Assembly (NCBI GenBank): GCA_045628085.1
Contig: JAZQOZ010000157.1
Span: 6,940-70,939, forward strand
Source: Firm-04 sp045628085
GTDB taxonomy: Bacteria; Bacillota; Clostridia; Oscillospirales; Ruminococcaceae
DNA length: 64,000 nt
Reading direction: 5' to 3'
Part shown: in pieces, positions 7,030-15,388 of the stretch
Layout of the letters: the number at the start of each line of letters is the position of its first letter
Numbering within the stretch: position 1 is the first letter of the stretch
Translations under genes and position numbers: made by a program
The notes under the pieces: generated by a model
Database searches by the model: none
What the model was told of the DNA's origin: nothing
What the model saw: the letters and a program-made list of their open reading frames with translations, nothing else

Positions 7030-9942
7030 ATGCCAGCAACAAAGGTGAAACTGAGTGAGTTTGCCGCAGATTTGAATCTCTCCGCACAGGAGGTCGCCGA
7101 TCAGCTGAAAACGCTGGACGACAAGGTCAGAAAGCCGACGACGGCGCTGACCGATACGGAAATGAACTATTTGCTTGAATTTTATACACAGCAGAATCAG
7201 GTGCAGAATTTTGATGCATATTTTGCAGACCGAACCGAGCAGGAAAAGACGCAGCCGGTGAAAAAGCCGAAGCGTGCAGCAAAGCCGGAACAGGTCGCCC
7301 GTCCGAAAAAACAGGAATCCAAAAAGCAGGAGCCGAAGAAAACTGTCAAACCTGCTGATGCACCGAAGGCAAAGCCTGCTGAAACAGAGGTCAAGCCGCA
7401 GGAGACTGCACCTGCTGTGAAAGCTGTACCGGAAACCGCTGCACCGGCTGAAACCGTATCTGCCGCAAAGTCCGAAAATACCGCAGCGCAGGAGAAAACA
7501 GCACAGGCTGCTGTTCAGCCTGCCGCTGAGCCGGCAGCACCGGCAGCACCGGCAGCACCGGCGGCACCGCGTGTCCTGACGGCCGCGGAAACCGAACGCA
7601 GAGCGAGAGAACGTGCCGCAATGTATGAAAAGCAGCACGCTGAAAAGGCTGCACGGCGTGAACGCAATCAGAAGAATCAGCAGCTCCGTGCGCAGCAGCG
7701 TCAGGCAGAGGAGAATGCAAAACGTGCTGCTGAGCAGAAAGCTGCACAGGCAGCGCAGGCGGCAAAGACAGCACAGGCTGAAAGTGCTGCATCTGCTCCG
7801 AATCCGGCAGAAGCACCGAAAAAACAGCCGCAGCAGCCGCCTCAGCCGCGTAATATCCAGAAACAGGCAAAGAAACCTGCAAAGGCACAGGAGCGCGGTG
7901 AGATCGTGAAGATGGAGGGCGGTTTTGCGACCGCGACCGAGGTGCAGCCGAGTCAGCAGCGCCACATGGTCGATACGCGCGGTACCTATGTCGATCTCGA
8001 TAAATATAATGAGCGCTATGAGCAGATCGCTCCGCAGGGCAGAGGCGGAAGAAATGATAATCTGTCCTCGAAAAAGCAGAAGATCAATCAGAAATCCCAG
8101 CAGCGCAAGCAGCAGGCACGTTCCGGTAAGGCAAGAGAGACTGAGGCGGAAAAGCTGCGCCGTCTGGAACTGGAACGCGCCAGAAAGCAGCAGCTCAAGG
8201 TCATGATCCCGGACAGCATCGTTGTCAGCGAACTTGCTATACGCCTGAAAGTTCAGGTCAAGGATGTGATCAAGAAGCTCATGGGACTCGGCGTTATGGC
8301 GAATATCAATGAGGAAATTGATTTTGATACCGCTGCACTTGTCGCGGAAGAACTCGGTGCAAAGGTCGAGCATGAGGTCATCGTGACCATTGAGGAACGT
8401 CTGATCACTGATGAGGCAGATCCGGAGGATTCCCTCGAAGAACGCTGCCCTGTCGTTGTTGTTATGGGACACGTTGACCACGGTAAAACTTCTATTCTTG
8501 ACCGTATCCGCAATGCAGAAGTTGCTGCATCCGAAGCAGGCGGCATCACGCAGCATATCGGTGCATATCAGGTGAAGCATGACGGCAAGGTCATTACTTT
8601 CCTTGATACGCCCGGACATGAGGCATTTACTTCGATGCGTGCCCGCGGTGCAAATATCACCGATATCGCAATTCTGGTCGTTGCAGCGGATGACGGTATC
8701 ATGCCGCAGACGATCGAATCCATCAACCACGCAAAGGCTGCCGGCGTTTCGATCATCGTTGCGATCAATAAAATGGATAAGGAAGGCGCAAACCCTGAAA
8801 AAGTCAAGCAGCAGCTCACCGAATATGAGCTTGTCTGTGAGGAATGGGGCGGTGATACGATCTGCGTACCGGTTTCTGCAAAAACCGGCGAAGGCATCGA
8901 GGAACTTCTGGAGAATATTCTGCTTGTCGCAGAAGTCCGTGAGCTGAAAGCGAATCCGAACCGCCTTGCGAAGGGTACTGTTATCGAAGCGCGTCTGGAT
9001 AAGGGCAGAGGCCCGATCGCAACGATCCTCGTGCAGAACGGTACGCTGCATACCGGTGATGTTATCATCGCAGGTACGGCAGTCGGTAAGGTCCGTGTTA
9101 TGACAAACTATAAGGGTAAGGTCGTGACCGAGGCAGGTCCGTCCGTTCCGGTCGAGATCACCGGTCTTGCGGAAGTGCCGAGTGCCGGCGATGTATTCAA
9201 TGCTGTTGAAGATGAGCGTCTTGCGAAGGAACTCGTTGAGCAGAGAAAGCATGAAGCGAAGGAAGAACAGTTCAAGAGCTACCGCAAGGTGACGCTCGAT
9301 AATCTGTTCTCGCAGATCGCCGAGGGCGAGATGAAGGAACTGCCGCTGATCGTCAAGGCTGACGTTCAGGGCTCTGTTGAAGCGGTAACACAGTCCCTCG
9401 AAAAGCTGACAAATGAAGAAGTCCGCGTCAAGGTCATTCACGGTGCGGTCGGTGCGGTTTCCGAGAGCGATGTCATGCTCGCATCCGCATCCAATGCGAT
9501 CATTGTCGGCTTCAATGTCCGTCCGATGCCCGGTGCAACGGATGCTGCCGCAAGAGACGGCGTGGATATCCGCCTCTACCGCATCATTTACGATGCGATC
9601 GAAGAAGTATCGACGGCTATGAAGGGTATGCTTGCTCCGAAATTCCGCGAAGTCGAAATGGCGCGGATCGAAGTGCGTCAGGTTTATCACATTTCCAGTG
9701 TCGGTACGGTTGCCGGCTGCTATGTCACAGACGGCAAGGTGACGCGCCAGTGTCAGATCCGTGTTGTGCGTGACGGCATCGTAGTCGCGGAAGATCAGAT
9801 CGATTCTCTCCGCCGCTTCAAGGATGATGTCAAGGAAGTTGCGACCGGTTATGAGTGCGGCATTTCGCTCGAACGCTTTGCCGATATCAAAGAAGGCGAT
9901 ATCCTTGAAGCATTTATCATTGAGGAGTATCGTGAGGACTGA
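7030..9942 (+). CDS. infB: Translation initiation factor IF-2
   Basis: This 970-aa GTPase delivers fMet-tRNA to the ribosome. An N-terminal IF2_N domain (VKLSEFAADLNLSAQEVADQ) is followed by a long Ala/Lys/Pro/Gln-rich linker (about residues 80-300, with a short PAA repeat near 7540) and a second IF2_N domain. The G domain follows: G1 GHVDHGKTS near residue 480, G3 DTPGHEAF, G4 NKMDK and G5 SAKTGEG. EF-Tu-like domains 2 and 4 end the protein. ATG 7030 is chosen because ATAGGGGG precedes it by 9 bp and the product then begins MPATKVKLSEF; in-frame starts further upstream lack ribosome sites. Confidence 0.96.
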   Translation: MPATKVKLSEFAADLNLSAQEVADQLKTLDDKVRKPTTALTDTEMNYLLEFYTQQNQVQNFDAYFADRTEQEKTQPVKKPKRAAKPEQVARPKKQESKKQEPKKTVKPADAPKAKPAETEVKPQETAPAVKAVPETAAPAETVSAAKSENTAAQEKTAQAAVQPAAEPAAPAAPAAPAAPRVLTAAETERRARERAAMYEKQHAEKAARRERNQKNQQLRAQQRQAEENAKRAAEQKAAQAAQAAKTAQAESAASAPNPAEAPKKQPQQPPQPRNIQKQAKKPAKAQERGEIVKMEGGFATATEVQPSQQRHMVDTRGTYVDLDKYNERYEQIAPQGRGGRNDNLSSKKQKINQKSQQRKQQARSGKARETEAEKLRRLELERARKQQLKVMIPDSIVVSELAIRLKVQVKDVIKKLMGLGVMANINEEIDFDTAALVAEELGAKVEHEVIVTIEERLITDEADPEDSLEERCPVVVVMGHVDHGKTSILDRIRNAEVAASEAGGITQHIGAYQVKHDGKVITFLDTPGHEAFTSMRARGANITDIAILVVAADDGIMPQTIESINHAKAAGVSIIVAINKMDKEGANPEKVKQQLTEYELVCEEWGGDTICVPVSAKTGEGIEELLENILLVAEVRELKANPNRLAKGTVIEARLDKGRGPIATILVQNGTLHTGDVIIAGTAVGKVRVMTNYKGKVVTEAGPSVPVEITGLAEVPSAGDVFNAVEDERLAKELVEQRKHEAKEEQFKSYRKVTLDNLFSQIAEGEMKELPLIVKADVQGSVEAVTQSLEKLTNEEVRVKVIHGAVGAVSESDVMLASASNAIIVGFNVRPMPGATDAAARDGVDIRLYRIIYDAIEEVSTAMKGMLAPKFREVEMARIEVRQVYHISSVGTVAGCYVTDGKVTRQCQIRVVRDGIVVAEDQIDSLRRFKDDVKEVATGYECGISLERFADIKEGDILEAFIIEEYRED

Positions 9943-10010
9943 TCTTGAAATGAACGTCCGGTACGGATAAATCTGTGCCGGACGGGATGATCTGAAAACG
10001 GAGGGATAGA

Positions 10011-10259
10011 ATGGAAATTCAGAGAATGAGCAATGCCGATATGCTGCAATATTGCGATGAGGCACTTGCATGGCCGGATTTCGGCCCGATCGACACCCTG
10101 TTTTTTGAAACTGTCAGACGGATTCTGACGGGCGAATTCAGTGCGCAGGAGAATCTCGATAATCCGGAAACGATTTTTGATTCGGAAGGTTTCTTCAATG
10201 AAACCGAAACTTCCGGTGACTATTACAATCCTGAGGCGGATAGCTCGATCACAGTCTGA
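10011..10259 (+). CDS. Small acidic protein of unknown function between infB and rbfA
   Basis: This 82-aa gene has a good ribosome site (GGAGGG, about 8 bp before ATG 10011) and lies in the operon 68 bp after infB and 26 bp before rbfA. The N-terminal half (MSNADMLQYCDEALAWPDFG) looks helical. The C-terminal half is strongly acidic and probably disordered, with no Cys pairs, signal peptide or membrane segment. I do not recognise a family. The standard Firmicutes order has no gene here, so it is probably lineage-specific. Confidence 0.7.
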   Translation: MEIQRMSNADMLQYCDEALAWPDFGPIDTLFFETVRRILTGEFSAQENLDNPETIFDSEGFFNETETSGDYYNPEADSSITV

Positions 10260-10285
10260 CGATCCGAACCGATAGGAGAATATTT

Positions 10286-10675
10286 ATGGCTAGCTTCAAA
10301 ATCGGCCGTTTGCAGGAGGATATCCTGCGTGAACTGACGGCAATCATGCGGGAGGAGATCAAAGATCCGCGCATCACACCGGATCTGACGATCGTCCGCG
10401 CAGAGCTTTCCGGCGATATGGGACACTGTAAGGCGTATATTTCCAGCCTGACTGATCTTTCACGGGCAGAGGAAGCCTGCAAAGTCCTGACCAAGGCTTC
10501 CGGCTTTATCCGGAAGGAACTGTTTCACAGACTCAAGCTGCGCAAATCGCCGGAGATGCATTTTATTCCGGATGATTCGATCGCCTATGCGGCAGATATC
10601 AGCGAAAAGCTCAGCGGTCTCGGTCTGACAGAGGGGAATACGCCTGCTGTCGAACCGACAGAAACGGAATTCTGA
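10286..10675 (+). CDS. rbfA: Ribosome-binding factor A
   Basis: This 129-aa KH-like protein binds the free 30S subunit and helps 16S 5'-end maturation. The signatures RLQEDILRELTAIMREEIKDPRI and LTIVRAELSGDMGHCKAYISSL are clear, and the C-terminal part has the usual LRKSPEMHFIPDDSIAYAADISEKL. AGGAG lies about 9 bp upstream of ATG 10286. It is in the classic infB-rbfA-nrnA-truB-ribF order. Confidence 0.95.
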   Translation: MASFKIGRLQEDILRELTAIMREEIKDPRITPDLTIVRAELSGDMGHCKAYISSLTDLSRAEEACKVLTKASGFIRKELFHRLKLRKSPEMHFIPDDSIAYAADISEKLSGLGLTEGNTPAVEPTETEF

Positions 10676-10707
10676 TTTTATCCGATATCTGAAAAAGGAG
10701 GCGCTGT

Positions 10708-11712
10708 ATGGAGCATTCAGAGGTTATCAGCAGAGAGATCGACAGCAAAGCAGCGTATGCGATGCTCAGATCGCTTCGGGATGTTCACATTCTGATCCAT
10801 CGCTCACCGGACGGAGATTGTATCGGCGGCGGCTATGCGCTCTATCATTTGTTCCGGCAGCTCGGGATCCGTTCCCGTGTCTGCTGCGCCGATCCCATTC
10901 CGGATACGTTCCGGGATATTACCGAAGGCATCGTGTTTGAGGAATTTGAACCGCAGGTTCGCATTTCGGTCGATGTTGCCGACAGAAAATTGTTCGGTGA
11001 TCTGCCGGATGCTGATAAAAACGCAGATATCCTGCTCTGTATCGACCATCATATTTCCAATATGCATTATGCGGAGAATCTTTGCTGGAATCCGCATTCG
11101 GCGGCTGCCTGTGAAGTGCTGTTCCGGATGCTTCAGGAGAATGAGATCCCGCTGACACGGGAACTGGCACTCTGTCTGTATACCGGCATCTCGACTGATA
11201 CCGGCTGTTTTCAGTTCAGCAATGCCGATGCCGCCGCATTTGATGCGGTCGCGCAGATCAAGACGGCATTCCCCGATCTGCCCTATGCACGGCTCAACCG
11301 CGAATTTTTCGTGCTGAAATCGCAGGGACGCATCCGTCTGGATACGCGCCTGATGCAGAATGTGCAGCTTTCCGCAGACGGTCAGGTGGCACTGATCTAT
11401 CTGCCTTATGCATGGATGCAGGAATTGAATGTATCTTCGGATGAGGTGGACGGCGTTGCAAATCTGCCGATGCAGATCATCGGCGTGGAGATCGGCATTA
11501 CCTGTAAGCAGCAGCAGGACGGTTCATACCGGATCTCGCTGCGTGCCGGTGAACACGCGGATGTTTCCAAGGTGGCAAATCATTTCGGCGGCGGCGGTCA
11601 TGTCAAGGCAAGCGGCTGCTCGGTCTTTGAAGGTACACCGGAAGAAGTATGCAGAAAGCTGATGGACGTTTCATCTGCTGTTTTGCAGGACGGGGGAACG
11701 GTTCAGGCATGA
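10708..11712 (+). CDS. nrnA: DHH-family phosphoesterase, NrnA-type nanoRNase/pAp phosphatase
   Basis: This 334-aa cytosolic enzyme is expected to degrade 2-5 nt RNA and dephosphorylate pAp. The DHH domain shows HRSPDGDCIGGG near residue 31 and LLCIDHHISN near 110. The DHHA1 domain ends with HFGGGGHVKASGC, the substrate-binding glycine motif. The second residue of motif I is DGDC where DGDA is more usual, which should be tolerated. AAGGAGG precedes ATG 10708. The stop overlaps the truB start (ATGA), so the genes are coupled. Confidence 0.92.
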   Translation: MEHSEVISREIDSKAAYAMLRSLRDVHILIHRSPDGDCIGGGYALYHLFRQLGIRSRVCCADPIPDTFRDITEGIVFEEFEPQVRISVDVADRKLFGDLPDADKNADILLCIDHHISNMHYAENLCWNPHSAAACEVLFRMLQENEIPLTRELALCLYTGISTDTGCFQFSNADAAAFDAVAQIKTAFPDLPYARLNREFFVLKSQGRIRLDTRLMQNVQLSADGQVALIYLPYAWMQELNVSSDEVDGVANLPMQIIGVEIGITCKQQQDGSYRISLRAGEHADVSKVANHFGGGGHVKASGCSVFEGTPEEVCRKLMDVSSAVLQDGGTVQA

Positions 11713-12614
11713 TCGGCAGCGGTATTCTGGTGATGAACAAGCCGCAGGGCTTTACCTCATTTGATGTGATCGGAAAGCTGCGCGGTATTTTGAAAATGAA
11801 ACGGCTCGGTCATACCGGTACACTCGATCCGATGGCGACAGGCGTTCTGCCGGTTCTGATCGGAACGGCGGCGCGTGCCTGCGATATCCTGCCGGACGAA
11901 GGAAAATCCTATCGTGCGGCGTTTCAGCTCGGAACAGTCACCGATACGCAGGACAGTACCGGAACGGTTCTGGAAACACATTCGTTTGATGTATCCGCAG
12001 ATGAATTGCTTGCAGTCCTGCCGCAGTTTATCGGTGAGATCAAACAGATCCCGCCGATGTATTCAGCGGTGCAGATCAATGGAAAGCGGCTCTATGAGCT
12101 TGCGCGGGAAGGCAGAGAGATCGAACGGCCTGCGCGGACGGTGACAATCAGTTCACTGACACTTGAAAGCTACGATCCGGCATCCGGCTGCGGAATTCTG
12201 GCGATCGACTGCGGAAAAGGGACGTATGTCCGCACGATTCTGCATGATATCGGAACGGTTCTCGGCTGCGGCTGCATGATGACTGCATTGGAGCGAACCG
12301 CCGCCTGCGGCTTTTCGCTTGCAGATGCACATACTTTTGATGCGGTGCAGAATGCGGCTGACGGCGGACAGCTTGAATCGCTGATCGTTCCGACGGACAG
12401 GCTTTTTCTGACACTTCCGGCGATTCGGCTCGGTGAAGCACAGACAAGGCTTTACCGCAACGGCGTGAAACTTGATCTGAATCGTGTGAAGGGAATCTGT
12501 GCGGATGCTCCGCGCTGCCGTGTCTACGGAACAGACGGCGCTGAACAGCGTTTTCTCGGACTTGCCGAAGCTGATTTTGCAGACGGATGTCTGCGTGTTT
12601 ATAAAAATCTATGA
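11709..12614 (+). CDS. truB: tRNA pseudouridine-55 synthase
   Basis: This 301-aa enzyme isomerises U55 in the T-psi-C loop of tRNAs. The catalytic Asp40 lies in HTGTLDPMATGVLP; PPMYSAVQINGKRLYELAR and a KGTYVRTILHDIG segment complete the active-site cleft, and a small PUA-like C-terminal domain follows. ATG 11709 overlaps the nrnA stop by 4 bp; an extension to 11649 would run through nrnA coding sequence without a ribosome site. Confidence 0.96.
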   Translation: MIGSGILVMNKPQGFTSFDVIGKLRGILKMKRLGHTGTLDPMATGVLPVLIGTAARACDILPDEGKSYRAAFQLGTVTDTQDSTGTVLETHSFDVSADELLAVLPQFIGEIKQIPPMYSAVQINGKRLYELAREGREIERPARTVTISSLTLESYDPASGCGILAIDCGKGTYVRTILHDIGTVLGCGCMMTALERTAACGFSLADAHTFDAVQNAADGGQLESLIVPTDRLFLTLPAIRLGEAQTRLYRNGVKLDLNRVKGICADAPRCRVYGTDGAEQRFLGLAEADFADGCLRVYKNL

Positions 12615-12628
12615 GGAGATGACCACAC

Positions 12629-13579
12629 ATGACGCAGGAATTGCATGAGGCACAGAATCCTGCCAGAATCCCGATCGCTGCGGCTCTCGGCATATTCGAC
12701 GGCGTGCATCTCGGACACAGGCGTGTGCTTGCACATACCCTTTCTCACGGTGCCTGTCATGTTGTGACCTTTGCAGCAGATTCCATGCCGCATAAGCGCG
12801 GCAAGGCTGTGCGCTATATTTATAATGATGAGCAGAAACGCCGTCTGCTGACGGCCTGCGGTGCAAATGCAGTATACGCGCTGCCGTATACCGAACTTTC
12901 CGATCTGGACGGTGCGAGCTTTTGCAAGCAGATTTTGCAGGAGCAGATCCATGCAGACAGCGTGATCGTCGGAGAGTTTTTCCGCTTCGGAAAAGATGCT
13001 GCCAATACGGCTTCTGATCTGAAACGCTTCGGACAAAGATTCGGCTTTTCCGTTGAGATCGTGCAGCAGCTTCGGGATGAAGCCAATGTGCCGCTTTCAT
13101 CGAGCCATGTCCGTTTTCTGCTGGAAAGCGGTGAGATCGAGAAAGCCAATCAGCTGCTCGGCGCGGATTATCAGATCCTGTCACACGTTGTAACAGGTCA
13201 GCAGCTCGGCAGCACCGTTCTCGGCATCCCGACTGCAAATCAGCTGTTCGAGCCGTGGCAGTGCATCCCCCACAGGGGCGTATATGCTTCTTTTGCGGAG
13301 ATCAACGATATCTGGGTCCCGGCGATCACCAATATCGGCGTGCGCCCGACTGTTACCGGCGGCAATGCGCAGCCGATCGCTGAAACGCATCTGATCGACT
13401 GGAACGGTGATCTGGTCGGCAAGCTGCTGCCTGTCACGCTCTGCCGCTTTATTCGTCCTGAACGCACGTTTGATTCGATGGAGTCACTCGCTGTGCAGAT
13501 CAAGCGCGATATCCGGACAAGAATGCGCTATCTTCCTGCGGACGGTATCTCTGCGGCGGAACAGAACGGTTCACTGTAA
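12629..13579 (+). CDS. ribF: Bifunctional riboflavin kinase/FAD synthetase
   Basis: This 316-aa enzyme converts riboflavin to FMN and then FAD. The N-terminal adenylyltransferase domain has GIFDGVHLGHRRVL (HxGH class) and SSSHVRFLLESGEI. The C-terminal flavokinase domain has GSTVLGIPTAN, HRGVYAS and NIGVRPTV followed by an ETHLIDW segment. GAGGAG precedes ATG 12629. This is the last gene of the rimP-ribF run; a palindrome and a new operon follow. Confidence 0.95.
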   Translation: MTQELHEAQNPARIPIAAALGIFDGVHLGHRRVLAHTLSHGACHVVTFAADSMPHKRGKAVRYIYNDEQKRRLLTACGANAVYALPYTELSDLDGASFCKQILQEQIHADSVIVGEFFRFGKDAANTASDLKRFGQRFGFSVEIVQQLRDEANVPLSSSHVRFLLESGEIEKANQLLGADYQILSHVVTGQQLGSTVLGIPTANQLFEPWQCIPHRGVYASFAEINDIWVPAITNIGVRPTVTGGNAQPIAETHLIDWNGDLVGKLLPVTLCRFIRPERTFDSMESLAVQIKRDIRTRMRYLPADGISAAEQNGSL

Positions 13580-13613
13580 GAATACTATGCAGTTTTCTTT
13601 GGCTCAACACGGG

Positions 13614-13629
13614 ATTATCACATGATAAT
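13614..13629. promoter_or_regulatory. Palindrome upstream of the ABC operon
   Basis: ATTATCA-CA-TGATAAT is a perfect 7-bp inverted repeat 52 bp before the ABC ATPase start. It overlaps -10-like sequences (GATAAT, TAATAC), so it could be an operator on that operon's promoter. No regulator is identified. Confidence 0.4.
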
Positions 13630-13680
13630 ACTAAAATATATCCGTATGAAATATTTTTCAGAAAGGACTGAAACTGATCC

Positions 13681-14670
13681 ATGATTGAAGTGCGGAATCT
13701 GACGAAGCATTATGGCGATAAGCACGCGGTCAATGATATCAGCTTTACTGTTGAGGACGGAGAGATCCTCGGATTTCTCGGCCCGAACGGTGCAGGCAAA
13801 TCTACGACAATGAATATGCTTACCGGCTATATTTCTTCAACCTCCGGTCAGGCACTGATTAACGGTGTCGATATTCTGGAGGATCCCATCAAGGCAAAAT
13901 CCTATATCGGCTATCTGCCGGAACTGCCGCCGCTGTATATTGATATGACGGTGAAGGGCTATCTCAACTACATCTTTGACCTGAAAAAGTGCAAACTGCC
14001 GCGTAAGGCACACCTCAATGAGGTCATGACACTGACAAAGGTCAATGATGTGCAGGATCGTATCATCAAAAACCTCTCGAAAGGTTATAAGCAGCGTGTC
14101 GGTCTGGCACAGGCGCTCATCGGCAATCCGCCGGTGCTGATCCTCGATGAACCGACCGTCGGTCTTGATCCGAAGCAGATCCTTGAGATCCGTACCCTGA
14201 TCAAGAAGCTCGGCAGAAACCATACCGTTATCCTTTCTTCGCATATCCTGAGCGAGATTCAGGCTGTCTGCGACCGCATCATCATCATCAATCACGGTGT
14301 TGTCGCAGCACATGATACGACCGATAACCTCTCGCGCAATGTTTCCAACGATCACCGTATCATCGCAAGGATCGAAGGTCCGCGTGATGAGATCATCAAA
14401 GCAATGCGCAAGATCACCGGCATCAAATATGTCAAGGCGGATATGGAGCGTGAACCCGGTGTCTATGAGTACGAGCTGGAAGCTGTACCGGGCAGCGATA
14501 TCCGCAGAGAGCTGTTCCAGATCGCTGCACAGAATAACTGGCCGCTGCTCTCCGCACGTTCTGCTGAAATGACACTTGAAGATGTGTTCCTCAAGATCAC
14601 AATGGGTGAAGGTATCGTCATTCCGAATGCAGAGGATACCGCAGATGCAGAGAAGGGAGAAAAAGCATAA
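13681..14670 (+). CDS. ABC-2 transporter ATP-binding protein (GldA-like)
   Basis: This 329-aa cytoplasmic ATPase powers the membrane proteins encoded next to it. Walker A GPNGAGKST near residue 38, Q-loop YLPELPPLY, signature LSKGYKQRVGLAQALIGNP and Walker B VLILDEPTVGLDP are all intact. The C-terminal 100 residues are the extra domain seen in GldA/CcmA-type subunits. The permease start overlaps its stop by one base. The closest named arrangement is Gld/ABC-2 with GldG; in Clostridia the substrate is unknown and gliding is not implied. Confidence 0.93.
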   Translation: MIEVRNLTKHYGDKHAVNDISFTVEDGEILGFLGPNGAGKSTTMNMLTGYISSTSGQALINGVDILEDPIKAKSYIGYLPELPPLYIDMTVKGYLNYIFDLKKCKLPRKAHLNEVMTLTKVNDVQDRIIKNLSKGYKQRVGLAQALIGNPPVLILDEPTVGLDPKQILEIRTLIKKLGRNHTVILSSHILSEIQAVCDRIIIINHGVVAAHDTTDNLSRNVSNDHRIIARIEGPRDEIIKAMRKITGIKYVKADMEREPGVYEYELEAVPGSDIRRELFQIAAQNNWPLLSARSAEMTLEDVFLKITMGEGIVIPNAEDTADAEKGEKA

Positions 14671-15374
14671 TGGGCGCGATCTTCAGACGCGAATTCGGTG
14701 CTTATTTCACATCGAGTATCGCATACATTTTCCTTGCAGTATTCTGGGTGTTTTCCGGATACTTTTTCTTTGCAGGCTGTCTTGTTCCTGCAAAAACCGA
14801 TATGGCAAATATGTTCCAGAGTATGTTCCTGATCATCATTTTCCTGATCCCGATCCTTACGATGCGTCTGTTCAGTGAGGAGAAAAAACAGAAAACGGAA
14901 CAGGGACTCCTGACAGCGCCGGTCAGTCTCGGCGAGATCGTTTTCGGCAAGTATTTTGCCGCACTTGCACTCTATACCATCGCACTGCTGATGCCGTTTG
15001 TTTATGCGCTGATCCTGAGCGGCTTCGGTGTTGTCGAGTGGGGTATGGTGTTTGCGAATTTCCTTGCGCTTTTCCTGCTCGGTGCAGCATTTATTGCTGT
15101 CGGTGAGCTGGTTTCCGCACTGACTGAAAACCAGATCGCGGCGGCTGTTCTGAGCTTTATCGCACTGATGGTGCTGTATATGATCGACGTCATCAACAAT
15201 TACGTTACGATCGGTTTCCTCAATAAGGTACTGGATGTGCTGAGCTTCTATCGCAAGTATTATGCGATCACCTGCGGTCTGTTCAATGTATCTACGATCA
15301 TTTTCTATATCAGTGTTGCTGCTGTGTTTAACTATCTGACGATTCGCGTGTTTGAGCGCAGACGCTGGAGCTGA
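14670..15374 (+). CDS. ABC-2 permease (GldF-like)
   Basis: This 234-aa integral membrane protein has six hydrophobic segments, beginning with YFTSSIAYIFLAVFWVFSGY, and the family motif MRLFSEEKKQKTEQGLLTAPVS in the cytoplasmic loop. It pairs with the upstream ATPase (TAATG overlap). ABC-2 permeases of this kind typically export lipids, polysaccharides or peptides; the sequence does not say which. Confidence 0.9.
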   Translation: MGAIFRREFGAYFTSSIAYIFLAVFWVFSGYFFFAGCLVPAKTDMANMFQSMFLIIIFLIPILTMRLFSEEKKQKTEQGLLTAPVSLGEIVFGKYFAALALYTIALLMPFVYALILSGFGVVEWGMVFANFLALFLLGAAFIAVGELVSALTENQIAAAVLSFIALMVLYMIDVINNYVTIGFLNKVLDVLSFYRKYYAITCGLFNVSTIIFYISVAAVFNYLTIRVFERRRWS

Positions 15375-15388
15375 GGAGGGATTCTGTT

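Noticed and set aside
6724..10071. A 1115-codon open frame on the minus strand, opposite infB
   Set aside because: It is antisense to the clearly real ylxQ-infB genes; the Leu/Arg/Cys-rich composition is the mirror image of the Ala/Gln/Lys-rich IF-2 linker. No ribosome site and no family motif.
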